A stretch of 48,706 bases of DNA from Kitasatospora griseola (GTDB lineage: Bacteria; Actinomycetota; Actinomycetes; Streptomycetales; Streptomycetaceae). Below, piece after piece: positions 9,197-17,748 of this stretch; the stretch's first letter is position 1, and each line of letters opens with the position of its first letter. The translations under genes were made by a program, and so were the position numbers. The DNA is taken from NCBI RefSeq assembly GCF_014648555.1, contig NZ_BMRI01000003.1, forward strand, positions 198,704 to 247,409. The letters run 5' to 3'. Below the pieces are notes generated by a model. It was not told the origin of the DNA. It made no database searches and saw only the letters and a program-made list of their open reading frames with translations.

Positions 9197-10192
9197 TCAG
9201 GGTGTCAGCACCAGCTTGCCGAACACCTGCCCGCGCTCCAGCTGCTCGAACGCCGCCCGGGCCTCCGCCAGCGGCCGCACCGAGTCGATCACCGGACGCA
9301 CCCCGGAGTTCGCGCACAGCGCCAGCAGACCGGCCAGCTCCTCCTTGGAACCCATGGTCGAACCGACCACCTTCAGCTCCAGGAAGAAGATCCGGTTCAG
9401 CTCGGCGGCCTTCGGGCTCGGCCCGCTGGTCGCCCCCGAGATCACGATCGTCCCGCCCGGACGGAGCGACTTCACCGAGTGCGACCAGGTCGCCGCGCCC
9501 ACCGTCTCCATCACCGCGTCCACCCGCTCCGGCAGCCGGGCGCCGCTCTCGAACGCGGCATCCGCGCCCGACTCGACCGCACGGGCCCGCTTGGCCTCGT
9601 CCCGGCCCGTCACCCAGACCCGCAGGCCCGCCGCCTTCGCCAGCACCACCAGCGCCGTCGACACCCCGCCGCCGGCCCCCTGCACCAGCACCGTGTCACC
9701 CGGCTTCACACCCGCGTTGGTGAACAGCATCCGGTACGCCGTCAGCCACGCCGTCGGCAGGCACGCCGCCTGCTCGAAGCTCAGCTCCTTCGGCTTCGGC
9801 AGCAGGTTCCACGTCGGCACCGCGACGCGCTGCGCGAACGTCCCCTGGTAGCGCTCGGTGAGGATCGACCGCGGCTCGTCCGGGCCCACTCCGTGACCGC
9901 TCTGTCCGATCACCGAGTGGATCACCACCTCGTTGCCGTGCTCGTCCACCCCGGCCGCGTCGCACCCGAGGACCATCGGCAACCGCTCGGCCGACAGCCC
10001 CACCCCCCGCAACGACCACAGGTCGTGGTGGTTCAACGTGGCGGCCTTCACCGTCACCACGCTCCACCCCGGCCGCACCTCCGGCTCGGGCACCTCGCCC
10101 AGCTCCAGCGCGTAATGGGGGTACCTCCCAGCCCCCCTTGGGGCTGGGGGAGGATCGTCAGGACTGATACGGGCGGCATAGGCAGCAAACAT
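9197..10192 (-). CDS. zinc-binding alcohol dehydrogenase / quinone-oxidoreductase-like protein (MDR family)
   Basis: MDR-superfamily oxidoreductase of 331 residues. It shows the GroES-like N-terminal part (VTVKAATLNHHDLWSLRGVG, LGCDAAGVDEHGNEV) and the Rossmann dinucleotide motif VQGAGGGVSTALV. The C-terminal part SVRPLAEARAAFEQLERG..FGKLVLTP is typical of the family. NAD(P)-dependent reduction of an aldehyde, ketone or quinone is likely; the substrate is unknown. I start at ATG 10192 (MFAAYAARISPDD), which matches the usual beginning of streptomycete homologues. ATG 10204 is also possible, and neither has a good ribosome site. Residues about 14-25 (PPPAPRGAGRYP) are encoded by a palindromic repeat (10116-10153) that appears inserted in frame. 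Confidence 0.85.
   Translation of the reverse strand: MFAAYAARISPDDPPPAPRGAGRYPHYALELGEVPEPEVRPGWSVVTVKAATLNHHDLWSLRGVGLSAERLPMVLGCDAAGVDEHGNEVVIHSVIGQSGHGVGPDEPRSILTERYQGTFAQRVAVPTWNLLPKPKELSFEQAACLPTAWLTAYRMLFTNAGVKPGDTVLVQGAGGGVSTALVVLAKAAGLRVWVTGRDEAKRARAVESGADAAFESGARLPERVDAVMETVGAATWSHSVKSLRPGGTIVISGATSGPSPKAAELNRIFFLELKVVGSTMGSKEELAGLLALCANSGVRPVIDSVRPLAEARAAFEQLERGQVFGKLVLTP
10116..10153. repeat. palindromic GGGGGTACCTCCC element, copy 1 (inside a coding region)
   Basis: The element begins TGGGGGTACCTCCCAGCC and folds back on itself: CCCAGCCCC (10127-10135) pairs with GGGGCTGGG (10140-10148), with further CTCC/GGAG pairing. A second copy of the family lies at 45916-45952. Copy 1 lies wholly inside the reading frame of the dehydrogenase. 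Confidence 0.75.
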
Positions 10193-10241
10193 GGCCCGGA
10201 CCATACAGGTCGAAAGGGTGCGAAAACAGAGGGAGCACCAC

Positions 10242-10370
10242 CAGGGGCGCGGGGAACTGCGCGGGAAGGGAACGCACGTCCGCAAGGTCGCGATCAAGTG
10301 CAGGTCATTGCCCTGCATCGCGATCTTGCCGGTGGGTGCCTTCCGCTTCGCGCAGTTCCCCGCGCCCCTG
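10242..10370. repeat. long inverted repeat with 22-bp perfect arms
   Basis: CAGGGGCGCGGGGAACTGCG.. (10242-10263) and its exact reverse complement (10349-10370) bracket an 85-base centre. The motif GGGGCGCGGGGAACTGCGCG is one I recognise as a very frequent intergenic repeat in Streptomyces genomes. It lies between the malic enzyme stop (10381) and the dehydrogenase start (10192), both minus strand, and could act as a terminator or mRNA-stabilising hairpin. Confidence 0.8.
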
Positions 10371-10380
10371 TCTGTCAGCC

Positions 10381-11574
10381 CTACGCTCGCGCGAGCCCCT
10401 CCGCCTTCGCCGCGTCCGCGACCGCCCGCGTGACCGCCGGGGCGACGCGCTCGTCGAAGGGGGACGGGATGACCTTCTGCGGGGTCAGTTCGTCCGCGAC
10501 GACGCCCGCCAGGGCCTTCGCGGCGGCGAGCTTCATGCCCTCCGAGATCCGGCTGGCCCGGACCGACAGCGCGCCGGCGAAGATGCCCGGGAAGGCCAGC
10601 ACGTTGTTGATCTGGTTGGGGAAGTCGGAGCGTCCGGTGGCGACGACGGCCGCGTAGCGGTGGGCGACCTCGGGGTGGATCTCCGGGGTGGGGTTGGCCA
10701 TCGCGAAGATGAAGCAGCCGGGCGCCATGGTCGCGACGGCTTCCTCGGGGACGGTGCCGCCGGAGACGCCGATGAAGACGTCCGCGCCGTTCAGGGCGTC
10801 CACGAGGCTGCCCTTGCGGCCGGTGCGGTTGGTGAGTGCGGCGATCTCGGCCTTGGCGTCGGTCAGGTCGCCGCGGCCCTCGTACACCACGCCGCGGCGG
10901 TCGCAGACGGCGACGTCGCCGATGCCGGCGGCGACCAGCATCTTGGCGATGGCGATGCCGGCCGCGCCGGCGCCGGAGATGACGGCCCGCAGGTCGCCGA
11001 TCTCGCGGCCGGTGACCTTGGCGGCGTTCCAGAGGGCCGCGGTGGTGACGATCGCGGTGCCGTGCTGGTCGTCGTGGAAGACCGGGATGTCGAGCCGCTC
11101 CTGGAGCTGCTTCTCGATCTCGAAGCAGCGCGGGGCGGAGATGTCTTCGAGGTTGACGCCGCCGAAGGACGGGGCCATCCGGACGACCGTCTCGACGATC
11201 TCGTCGACCTCGGTGCAGGCCAGCGCGATCGGGACCGCGTCCACGCCGGCGAACTGCTTGAACAGGATGGCCTTGCCCTCCATGACGGGCAGCGAGGCCT
11301 CGGGGCCGATGTCGCCGAGGCCGAGCACCGCGGTGCCGTCGGTGACGACGGCGACGGTGTTGGCCTTCCAGGTGTAGTCGTTGACCAGTTCGGGCTTCTC
11401 GGCGATGGCGGTGCAGACCCGGGCGACGCCGGGGGTGTACGCGAGGGACAGGTCGTCCGCGTCGCGCACCGGAACGGTGGCCCGGACCTCCATCTTGCCG
11501 CCGCGGTGCAGCGCGAAGACGGCGTCGACCGGGTCGTCCGTGCTCTGGGTGTCGGTGATGATCTCCGCTGCCAC
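10381..11574 (-). CDS. malic enzyme, short bacterial type
   Basis: Malic enzyme (oxidative decarboxylation of malate to pyruvate, NAD(P)-linked), 397 residues. It shows [13 protein letters not shown] and the malic-enzyme signature around [18 protein letters not shown] with the metal-binding [10 protein letters not shown]. The Rossmann motif [16 protein letters not shown] follows. Cofactor preference cannot be read with certainty. Start: GTG at 11574 (VAAEIITD), with GAGG five bases upstream; longer in-frame readings run into non-coding leader. It lacks the C-terminal phosphotransacetylase-like domain of long MaeB proteins. Together with kgd in this window it belongs to C4 central metabolism. 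Homologous to the S. coelicolor SCO5261 region as I recall. Confidence 0.92.
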   Translation of the reverse strand: MAAEIITDTQSTDDPVDAVFALHRGGKMEVRATVPVRDADDLSLAYTPGVARVCTAIAEKPELVNDYTWKANTVAVVTDGTAVLGLGDIGPEASLPVMEGKAILFKQFAGVDAVPIALACTEVDEIVETVVRMAPSFGGVNLEDISAPRCFEIEKQLQERLDIPVFHDDQHGTAIVTTAALWNAAKVTGREIGDLRAVISGAGAAGIAIAKMLVAAGIGDVAVCDRRGVVYEGRGDLTDAKAEIAALTNRTGRKGSLVDALNGADVFIGVSGGTVPEEAVATMAPGCFIFAMANPTPEIHPEVAHRYAAVVATGRSDFPNQINNVLAFPGIFAGALSVRASRISEGMKLAAAKALAGVVADELTPQKVIPSPFDERVAPAVTRAVADAAKAEGLARA

Positions 11575-12140
11575 AATGACCTCTTCGTCATAGGCGAAGG
11601 CGCGCTTTCCGACGGACTTCGACCCGCTCGCGCGCCGATGCGCGAAGGACGGGCACGCCGTCGGTGGCGCACCCGTGGCCGGGTCGGGACGCTGCCGTCG
11701 GGCGGGCGCCCTCGGGTGAGGGTTTCGGTGTTCTGCGCTGTTTCGTCGGGACGCCGGCATCGCACCGTTCCGCCGGGTCCGTCTTGTTCCGCGTGGCCCC
11801 CGAAGCGAGGGGTCCGCAGGCACTCGCAGGAGTGAACGCAGACACGCAAGGAAGCTGGTGCCTCGGATACGGAGCCGGTGACGGCTTCCGTTCCTGCGCA
11901 CCCCGGCCCTGTGGCGAACCGGCGGTCTGAGTTCTGCGTCGGGGGTCACCCGATAGCAGATTCTGACACACCCGCCACCGGAGTCGGCCGGAGGGGATGG
12001 CAGTATCCGGTGTTCGACCACCGTTGTCCGGACGTTCCCGCGCCTTTCGGGTCCGCGTCCGGACCGCCCACCGCGCCCGGCCGCGCACAACCCGCGCACG
12101 GCGACGGAGGCCCGCACCGCCTCTCCCACAGGAGCACGTC
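11575..12140. other. long divergent intergenic region (566 bp)
   Basis: Region between the malic enzyme (minus) and the first ABC binding protein (plus). Open frames cross it on both strands, but they are Arg/Pro/Ser-rich with no family resemblance, and I regard them as shadows. A small hairpin CACTC-GCAG-GAGTG lies at 11821-11834. I found no recognisable riboswitch, tRNA or operator. The length suggests a long leader for one of the two genes. Confidence 0.4.
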
Positions 12141-13070
12141 ATGTCGTTGGCCACTCACCCCTCCGACTCCCCCGCAAGACAGCGGCTCGCCATCGCCGCG
12201 GCGGCCGGCTCGCTGCTGCTGCTGACCGCCTGCGGCAGCTCGTCCTCGGGCGGTTCGGCGTCCGCCGACCTGCACGGGCAGCTGCCCGATCCGGTGCGCA
12301 GCTCGGGAGTGCTGCGGGTCGGCACGGATCTGAAGTACGCCCCGATCGGGTTCAAGACCGCGGAGGGCAAGCCGGACGGCCTGGACGTGGACCTGGCGAA
12401 CGCGCTGGGCCAGGCGCTGGGGGTTCGGGTGCAGTTCGCCGAGACGCCGTTCGAGCGGCTGTTCCTGGGGCTGCAGGCGCACGAGTTCGACGTGGTGATG
12501 TCGGGGATGACGGACAACCTCCAGCGCCGGGACGGCACCGACGCCAAGGGCATGAAGATGAACTCCGGCGTGGACTTCGTGGACTACTTCGTCACCGGCA
12601 CCTCGATCGTGGTGGCCAAGGGCAACCCGCAGAAGGTCGGCACGCTGGACGACCTGTGCGGGCGGACGGTGGCACTGCAGCGCGGGACCGTGCAGGCGGT
12701 GCTGGCGGAGCGTCAGGCCGCGGTGTGCGAGAAGGCGCACAAGAAGCTGACGGTGCAGCAGACCGACACCGACGACCAGGCGCTGGCGCTGGTGGCGCAG
12801 GGCAAGGCGGCCGCGGACCTGAGTGACACGCCTGCTGCGGCGTACGCGGCGCAGCAGGGGCGCGGTGGGGCGCAGTTCCAGGTGGCGGGCGAGCAGATGC
12901 AGGCGGGGCCGTACGGGATCGTGCTGTCGAAGGAGGACACCGCGCTGCGGGACGTCCTGGTGAAGGCGCTCGACCGGGTGATCCGCAGCGGTGAGTACGA
13001 CAAGATCCTGGCGAAGTGGGGGCTGTCCTCCGGGGCGGCGCAGAACGCGGTGGTGAACGGCGGCTTCTAG
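12141..13070 (+). CDS. ABC transporter substrate-binding lipoprotein (family 3, amino-acid type)
   Basis: A 309-residue lipoprotein. The signal peptide ends in the lipobox LLTAC (Cys about residue 31), followed by a Ser/Gly linker. The family 3 solute-binding core follows: GVLRVGTDLKYAPIGF, DGLDVDLANALGQALGV, VMSGMTDNLQRR and a C-terminal GEYDKILAKWGL. ATG at 12141 follows AGGAGCACGTC. The gene is closed by a strong hairpin and followed 306 bases later by a second binding protein, permease and ATPase. This copy may feed the same permease or be an orphan receptor. The ligand is probably a polar amino acid, by family only. Confidence 0.88.
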   Translation: MSLATHPSDSPARQRLAIAAAAGSLLLLTACGSSSSGGSASADLHGQLPDPVRSSGVLRVGTDLKYAPIGFKTAEGKPDGLDVDLANALGQALGVRVQFAETPFERLFLGLQAHEFDVVMSGMTDNLQRRDGTDAKGMKMNSGVDFVDYFVTGTSIVVAKGNPQKVGTLDDLCGRTVALQRGTVQAVLAERQAAVCEKAHKKLTVQQTDTDDQALALVAQGKAAADLSDTPAAAYAAQQGRGGAQFQVAGEQMQAGPYGIVLSKEDTALRDVLVKALDRVIRSGEYDKILAKWGLSSGAAQNAVVNGGF

Positions 13071-13078
13071 CCGACGGT

Positions 13079-13127
13079 GGGCGTGCCGGGGCCCGGACCG
13101 GTGGCGGTTCCGGGCCCCGGCACGCCC
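13079..13127 (+). terminator. terminator, 19-bp perfect stem
   Basis: GGGCGTGCCGGGGCCCGGA (13079-13097) pairs perfectly with 13109-13127. It lies eight bases after the stop of the first substrate-binding gene. Confidence 0.88.
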
Positions 13128-13132
13128 ATGAT

Positions 13133-13144
13133 GCATACTTATGC
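13133..13144 (+). promoter_or_regulatory. A/T-rich palindrome, possible operator
   Basis: GCATA-CT-TATGC is a short perfect inverted repeat in the promoter region of the amino-acid transporter. It vaguely resembles actinobacterial ARG boxes, but the match is too short to assign a regulator. Confidence 0.3.
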
Positions 13145-13375
13145 GTAATGTGACATGGTCAGGGTAATAGTCCGAATAGCGGACACATGGTGGTCCTGTT
13201 ATCCGATTTTGATCTGATCCGAGGCCCGATCAGCCCTGCACGGTGGCAGGATTCCCCCACACATCGGATCCACCTGTCACCTCGGCGGAGGGTGGCGAGC
13301 ACCGACCACGCTGTACCGCACCGCTCCCCCCAGCGGCGCAGGCCCCGTCCGACTCCCCAGGAGGAGATCCCCCTC

Positions 13376-14320
13376 ATGACCGCTCGTACCCCGCGCACCC
13401 GGCTGATCGCCGCCGCTGCCGTCCTCGCGACCGGCTCCCTGCTCCTGACCGCGTGCGGCAGCACCACCAGCTCCTCCGGTTCGGCCGGCGCCGCGGGCCC
13501 CGCGGCCATACCGACCCAGGCCATCCCGGCCGCCTCCGCCGACCCTGCGCTGGCCGCGCTGCTCCCGGCCGACATCAAGTCCTCCGGCAAGCTCGTGGTC
13601 GCCGCCGACGCGTCCTACGCGCCCAACGAGTTCAAGGACGAGAAGGGCGCCATCGTCGGCATGGACATCGACCTCGCGGTCGCCATCGCCCAGAAGCTGG
13701 GCCTGACCGCGGACGTCCAGAACGCCGACTTCACGTCGATCATCCCGGGCATCTCCTCGAACAAGTACCAGCTCGGCATGAGCTCCTTCACCGACACGAA
13801 GGAGCGCGAGGCGACCGTCGACATGATCACCTACTTCACCGCGGGCTCCGCCGCCGCCGTGAAGAAGGGCAACCCGGACAAGATCGACCCGAAGGACCTG
13901 TGCGGCAAGAAGGTCGCGGTGCAGACCGGCACCACCCAGGCCGACGAGGTCAAGGACACCCGCAACCCGGACTGCGTCAAGGCCGGCAAGCCGACCATCC
14001 CGAACGACGGCGACAAGTTCACCCTCCAGACGGACGTCACCCAGTCCCTGATGGCCGGCCGCGACCAGGTGATGCTGGCCGACTCGCCGGTCGTCGACTA
14101 CGCGCTGAAGCAGACCGGCGGCCAGCTGGAGAAGCTCGGCGACACCTACGACTCCGCCCCGTACGGCGCCATCGTCAACAAGGGCAGCCAGCTGACCAAG
14201 GCCGTCCAGGGCGCGATCACCGCGCTGATCGCCGACGGCACCTACAAGACGATCCTCGACAAGTGGGGCGTCTCCGCCGGCGCCGTCACCACGTCCGAGA
14301 TCAACGCCGCCAAGAGCTGA
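13376..14320 (+). CDS. ABC transporter substrate-binding lipoprotein (glutamate/polar amino-acid type)
   Basis: A 314-residue lipoprotein with signal peptide MTARTPRTRLIAAAAVLATG and lipobox LLTAC (Cys about residue 26). The mature part is a family 3 amino-acid binding protein: GKLVVAADASYAPNEFKDEK, VGMDIDLAVAIAQKLGL, FTSIIPGISSNKYQLGMSSF, DTKEREATVDM and a C-terminal GTYKTILDKWGVS. The conserved Arg/Glu/Asp pattern suits an alpha-amino-acid ligand. ATG at 13376 follows AGGAGGAG. It is the first gene of a three-gene operon with a permease 35 bases downstream and an ATPase, so it is the cognate receptor of that importer. Confidence 0.9.
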   Translation: MTARTPRTRLIAAAAVLATGSLLLTACGSTTSSSGSAGAAGPAAIPTQAIPAASADPALAALLPADIKSSGKLVVAADASYAPNEFKDEKGAIVGMDIDLAVAIAQKLGLTADVQNADFTSIIPGISSNKYQLGMSSFTDTKEREATVDMITYFTAGSAAAVKKGNPDKIDPKDLCGKKVAVQTGTTQADEVKDTRNPDCVKAGKPTIPNDGDKFTLQTDVTQSLMAGRDQVMLADSPVVDYALKQTGGQLEKLGDTYDSAPYGAIVNKGSQLTKAVQGAITALIADGTYKTILDKWGVSAGAVTTSEINAAKS

Positions 14321-14355
14321 CCCTCCGCCGCCCGAGCCCCTGACGAGGTAATCAC

Positions 14356-15318
14356 GTGAACAAGACCGACCAGGGGTCGGTGACATCGGGACGGTCTGAG
14401 GCCATCAAGGCCGTCCCGGTCCGCCACCCCGGACGCTGGGCCGGAGTCGCGGTCATCGCCGTCCTCGCCGCGATGCTGCTGCACGCCCTGATCTACAACC
14501 CCGCCTTCATGTGGGACGTGGTCTGGCGGACCATGCAGGACCAGACCGTGCTCCACGGCATCTGGGTGACCATCGAACTGACCGTCCTGTCGATGGTGAT
14601 CGGCGTGATCGGCGGCGTCCTGCTGGCCGTCATGCGACTGTCCGGCAACCCGGTGCTGTCCGGCACCGCCTGGTTCTACATCTGGATCTTCCGCGGCACC
14701 CCGCTGCTGGTGCAGCTGGTGTTCTGGAACAACATCGGCTTCCTGTGGCCGAAGCTGTCGATCGGCATCCCGTTCGGCCCGTCGTTCTTCTCGGAGTCCT
14801 CCAACACCCTGGTGCCGGTGTTCACCGCCGCGCTGCTCGGCCTGGCCCTGAACGAGGCCGCCTACATGGCGGAGATCGTCCGGGCCGGCATCCAGTCGGT
14901 GGACGAGGGGCAGGCCGAGGCCGCGCACGCGCTCGGCATGTCGAAGGCCGCCACCATGCGCCGGATCGTGCTGCCGCAGGCGATGCGGGTGATCATCCCG
15001 CCGACCGGCAACGAGACCATCTCGATGCTGAAGAACACCTCGCTGGTCCAGGTGATCGCGCTGGTCGAGCTGTTCACCGCCGGTCACGACATCTACGCCC
15101 GCACGTTCCAGACCGTGCCGGTGCTGATCGCGGTGTCCATCTACTACCTGCTGATGACCTCCGTCATGACGATCGGCCAGTACTACATCGAGCGGCACTA
15201 CGCCCGGGGCGCCAACCGGACGCTGCCGCCCACCCCGATCCAGCGGGTCCGCGCCCTGCTCGGCGGCAGGCCCGCCCCCAAGGCCGCCCCGGTGTCGGAC
15301 GAAGGGAGCCAGGCATGA
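14356..15318 (+). CDS. ABC transporter permease (HisM/GlnP type)
   Basis: Integral membrane permease of 320 residues, started at GTG 14356 with GACGAGG upstream. A hydrophobic segment lies at about residues 32-52, and further membrane segments at about 68-95, 110-130, 155-180 and 255-280. The cytoplasmic EAA loop reads [20 protein letters not shown], the signature that docks to the ATPase. A single permease gene is present, so the transporter should use a homodimer. The stop codon overlaps the ATPase start (ATGA, 15315-15318), indicating translational coupling. Confidence 0.92.
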   Translation: MNKTDQGSVTSGRSEAIKAVPVRHPGRWAGVAVIAVLAAMLLHALIYNPAFMWDVVWRTMQDQTVLHGIWVTIELTVLSMVIGVIGGVLLAVMRLSGNPVLSGTAWFYIWIFRGTPLLVQLVFWNNIGFLWPKLSIGIPFGPSFFSESSNTLVPVFTAALLGLALNEAAYMAEIVRAGIQSVDEGQAEAAHALGMSKAATMRRIVLPQAMRVIIPPTGNETISMLKNTSLVQVIALVELFTAGHDIYARTFQTVPVLIAVSIYYLLMTSVMTIGQYYIERHYARGANRTLPPTPIQRVRALLGGRPAPKAAPVSDEGSQA

Positions 15319-16112
15319 CCGACCTGACCAAGCCGCCGGTGACCGCCGCGGCCCGTCCGATGGTCAAGGCCGAGGGCGTGCACAAGTCGTACGGCCAGGT
15401 CGAGGTGCTCAAGGGCATCGACCTGGAGGTGAAGCAGAGCGAGGTGTTCTGCCTGGTCGGCCCGTCCGGCTCCGGCAAGTCCACCTTCCTGCGGTGCATC
15501 AACCACCTGGAGAAGATCAACGCCGGCCGGCTGTACGTCGACGGCGACCTGGTCGGCTACCAGCAGCGCGGCGACCGGCTCTACGAGCTGAAGGACCGCG
15601 AGGTCGCGCTGAAGCGCCAGGACATCGGCATGGTGTTCCAGCGGTTCAACCTGTTCCCGCACATGACCGCGCTGGAGAACGTCATCGAGGCGCCGGTGCA
15701 GGTCAAGAAGGAGAACCGGGCGGCCGCCAAGGAGCGGGCGATGGCCCTGCTGGAGCGGGTCGGGCTGGCCGACAAGGCCGGCAACTACCCGACCCAGCTC
15801 TCCGGCGGCCAGCAGCAGCGGGTGGCGATCGCCCGGGCGCTGGCCATGCAGCCCAAGCTGATGCTGTTCGACGAGCCCACCTCGGCGCTCGACCCCGAAC
15901 TGGTCGGCGAGGTGCTGGACGTCATGCGCGGCCTGGCCGAGGAGGGCATGACGATGATCGTGGTCACCCACGAGATGGGCTTCGCCCGCGAGGTCGGCGA
16001 CGCCCTGGTGTTCATGGACGGCGGTGTGGTGGTCGAGTCCGGCCACCCGCGCGAGGTGCTCACCAACCCGCAGCACGAGCGCACCCGGGCGTTCCTGTCC
16101 AAGGTGCTCTGA
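15315..16112 (+). CDS. ABC transporter ATP-binding protein (GlnQ type)
   Basis: Polar amino-acid ATPase of 265 residues. Walker A is GPSGSGKST, the Q-loop follows, the ABC signature is [15 protein letters not shown], and Walker B is [13 protein letters not shown]. The switch His is in [11 protein letters not shown]. The ending [21 protein letters not shown] is typical of GlnQ/HisP proteins. An insertion around residues 75-95 ([19 protein letters not shown]) is common in this actinobacterial subgroup. ATGA overlap with the permease; the operon ends at a strong hairpin. Confidence 0.94.
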   Translation: MTDLTKPPVTAAARPMVKAEGVHKSYGQVEVLKGIDLEVKQSEVFCLVGPSGSGKSTFLRCINHLEKINAGRLYVDGDLVGYQQRGDRLYELKDREVALKRQDIGMVFQRFNLFPHMTALENVIEAPVQVKKENRAAAKERAMALLERVGLADKAGNYPTQLSGGQQQRVAIARALAMQPKLMLFDEPTSALDPELVGEVLDVMRGLAEEGMTMIVVTHEMGFAREVGDALVFMDGGVVVESGHPREVLTNPQHERTRAFLSKVL

Positions 16113-16127
16113 CCCGCTTCCGCTCCC

Positions 16128-16167
16128 CCGGTGCCCGTCGCACGCCCCCGCGTGCGGCGGGCACCGG
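16128..16167 (+). terminator. terminator of the amino-acid ABC operon
   Basis: CCGGTGCCCGTCGCACG (16128-16144) pairs with 16151-16167 over 17 bp with one G-T wobble around a 6-base loop. Confidence 0.88.
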
Positions 16168-16236
16168 CGCGTCCACGCCCACCTGTAATACCCTGGAGTC
16201 CTTGAGCCCGTTACATCCCGCCTCGGAAGGACCCCC

Positions 16237-16833
16237 GTGGATCTCGCCTCGTACGCCGACTTCGCCGTCCGGCTGGTCAACAGCGAGGAGCCGGACCGCG
16301 GCACCGACACCCTCACCTCGGTGGACACCGTCCGGTCCCTGTTCGGCAGCACCTCCGCCCGGGCGTCCGCACTCGCCGACGAGGCCGACCTGCCCCGGCT
16401 GCGCGGCGTCCGCACCCGGCTGCGCGGCGTCTTCGAGGCCGCCGCCGACGGCGAGGATGTCCGGGCCGTCAATCTGCTGAACAGCCTGATGGTGGAGTAC
16501 CCGGTCAGCCCGCTGGTCTCCGGCCACGACGACCTGGACGACACCGGCCGCCCCAACTGGCACCTGCACCTGGCCGACAACGCGCCCACCGCGGCCGCCA
16601 ACTACGCCGCCGTCGCCTGCATGGGGCTGGCCATCCACCTCACCGAGCTCGGCGTCGACCGGCTCGGCATCTGCCAGGCCGCGCCCTGCCGCAACGCCTA
16701 CCTGGACACCTCCACCAACCGCTCCCGCCGCTACTGCTCGGACCGCTGCGCCACCCGCGCCAACGTGGCCGCCTACCGGGCCCGCAAGCGCCAGGAGGCG
16801 CAGCGCGCGCTGGCGGAGGCCGGCCAGGACTGA
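16237..16833 (+). CDS. CGNR zinc-finger / ABATE-domain protein
   Basis: A 198-residue protein with an N-terminal helical ABATE-like domain (about 1-140) and a C-terminal zinc finger (about 145-190). The finger has CQAAPC, then RRYCSDRCATRANVAAYRARK. The four cysteines fit the zf-CGNR ribbon, although the name-giving CGNR tetrad reads CATR here. Such proteins are presumed stress-linked transcription factors; no target is known to me. GTG at 16237 has GGAAGG upstream. It converges on sodX with a seven-base gap and a shared hairpin over both stop codons. Confidence 0.85.
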   Translation: MDLASYADFAVRLVNSEEPDRGTDTLTSVDTVRSLFGSTSARASALADEADLPRLRGVRTRLRGVFEAAADGEDVRAVNLLNSLMVEYPVSPLVSGHDDLDDTGRPNWHLHLADNAPTAAANYAAVACMGLAIHLTELGVDRLGICQAAPCRNAYLDTSTNRSRRYCSDRCATRANVAAYRARKRQEAQRALAEAGQD

Positions 16834-16843
16834 GCCTCCGTCA
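16811..16843. terminator. bidirectional hairpin overlapping two convergent stop codons
   Basis: TGGCGGAGGC (16811-16820) pairs with GCCTCCGTCA (16834-16843), with one G-T wobble. The right arm contains the stop codon of sodX and the left arm lies in the last codons of the CGNR gene. Confidence 0.65.
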
Positions 16844-17248
16844 GAACTCCGTCTCCACCGGTGCGCTGACGCCCAGCCGCTCGGCCAGCCACGCCGGGCG
16901 GCCGCGCAGCGCGCGCTCCAGACCGCGCCCCGGGGCCAGCCAGGCCGGCCGGGGCGCCAGCCGCAGCAGCACCCGGCCGAGCACCAACTCGTCCGGCACC
17001 GCGCCGTATTCGCGGCTGTCGGTGCGCACCAGCGGGTTGTCGGAGAGCATCCACCAGCCGCCGGGGCGGCGCCCCACCGCCCGCTTCACCACCAGCAGGT
17101 CCTGCTGCAGCGGGTGCCGGAACAGCGCGATCGCGCCGGGCCGCAGCGGCGCGCCGTAGCGGACCAGCACCCGGTCGCCGTCGGACAGCAGCCGGCGCAT
17201 CGACGGTCCGGCGATGTCGGCCACGCCGAGCGGTGTCCCATATCGCAC
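16841..17248 (-). CDS. sodX: nickel superoxide dismutase maturation protease (S26 family)
   Basis: A 135-residue S26 signal-peptidase-like protease, divergent from sodN. The nucleophile Ser lies in AGPSMRRLLSDGDRV and the general-base Lys in VVKRAVGRR. WWMLSDNP matches the conserved S26 box. There is no hydrophobic membrane anchor, unlike ordinary signal peptidases, consistent with a soluble enzyme that removes the 14-residue SodN leader. Start: GTG at 17248 places AAGGAG eight bases upstream; the in-frame GTG at 17257 would overlap that ribosome site and is rejected. Family knowledge: SodX/CbiK-like pairing with NiSOD genes is conserved in actinobacteria and cyanobacteria. Confidence 0.9.
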   Translation of the reverse strand: MRYGTPLGVADIAGPSMRRLLSDGDRVLVRYGAPLRPGAIALFRHPLQQDLLVVKRAVGRRPGGWWMLSDNPLVRTDSREYGAVPDELVLGRVLLRLAPRPAWLAPGRGLERALRGRPAWLAERLGVSAPVETEF

Positions 17249-17352
17249 GATTCCCACTCCTTCTTTTGCCCTAGGCCCCCGGGGCGACGGCGAATTCGGC
17301 CCGTCGTGAGGGTAATGTCGGGCCCGGGAAGACGATCTAAGGAAGGACCCCC

Positions 17353-17748
17353 ATGTTCTCTCGTCTGTTTGCTCCGCGGGTCACCGCCCACGCGCACTGC
17401 GACCTGCCCTGCGGCGTGTACGACCCGGCTCAGGCCCGCATCGAGGCCGAGTCCGTGAAGGCCACTCAGGAGAAGTACCAGGCCAACGAGGACCCGCACT
17501 TCCGTGCGCGCGCGATCGTCATCAAGGAGGAGCGCGCCGAGCTGGTCAAGCACCACCTCTCGGTGCTGCACACCGACTACTTCAAGGCCCCGCACTTCGA
17601 GGCCTACCCGGGCCTTCACGACCTGTTCAACCGTGCGGGCAAGGCCGCTTCGGCCGCCAAGGCGTCCACCGACCCGGCCACCGGCCAGGCCCTGCTGGAC
17701 CTGATCGCCGAGATCGACGCGATCTTCTGGGAGACCAAGAAGGCCTGA
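17353..17748 (+). CDS. sodN: nickel-containing superoxide dismutase
   Basis: NiSOD precursor of 131 residues. Residues 1-14 (MFSRLFAPRVTAHA) are the leader, and the mature protein begins with the nickel hook HCDLPCGVYDP. His1, Cys2 and Cys6 (precursor 15, 16, 20) ligate Ni. The rest is a four-helix bundle that forms a hexamer. Superoxide is dismuted to oxygen and hydrogen peroxide in the cytoplasm. ATG at 17353 with AAGGAAGG upstream. SodX next door performs cleavage. A stop-codon hairpin and a 15-bp terminator define a short 3' region that may yield a regulatory RNA against the iron SOD mRNA, as described in S. coelicolor. Confidence 0.97.
   Translation: MFSRLFAPRVTAHAHCDLPCGVYDPAQARIEAESVKATQEKYQANEDPHFRARAIVIKEERAELVKHHLSVLHTDYFKAPHFEAYPGLHDLFNRAGKAASAAKASTDPATGQALLDLIAEIDAIFWETKKA

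Larger units (their letters stand above)
13071..13375 (+). other. leader region of the amino-acid ABC operon
   Basis: Contains the terminator of the first binding protein (13079-13127), then an A/T-rich stretch (about 13128-13220) that stands out from the surrounding GC and is the likely promoter of the operon. It includes a short palindrome at 13133-13144. Confidence 0.5.

Noticed and set aside
11588..12154. Minus-strand frame upstream of the malic enzyme, and plus-strand frame 11664-11930
   Set aside because: Low-complexity Arg/Pro/Ser composition, no ribosome site and no family resemblance.
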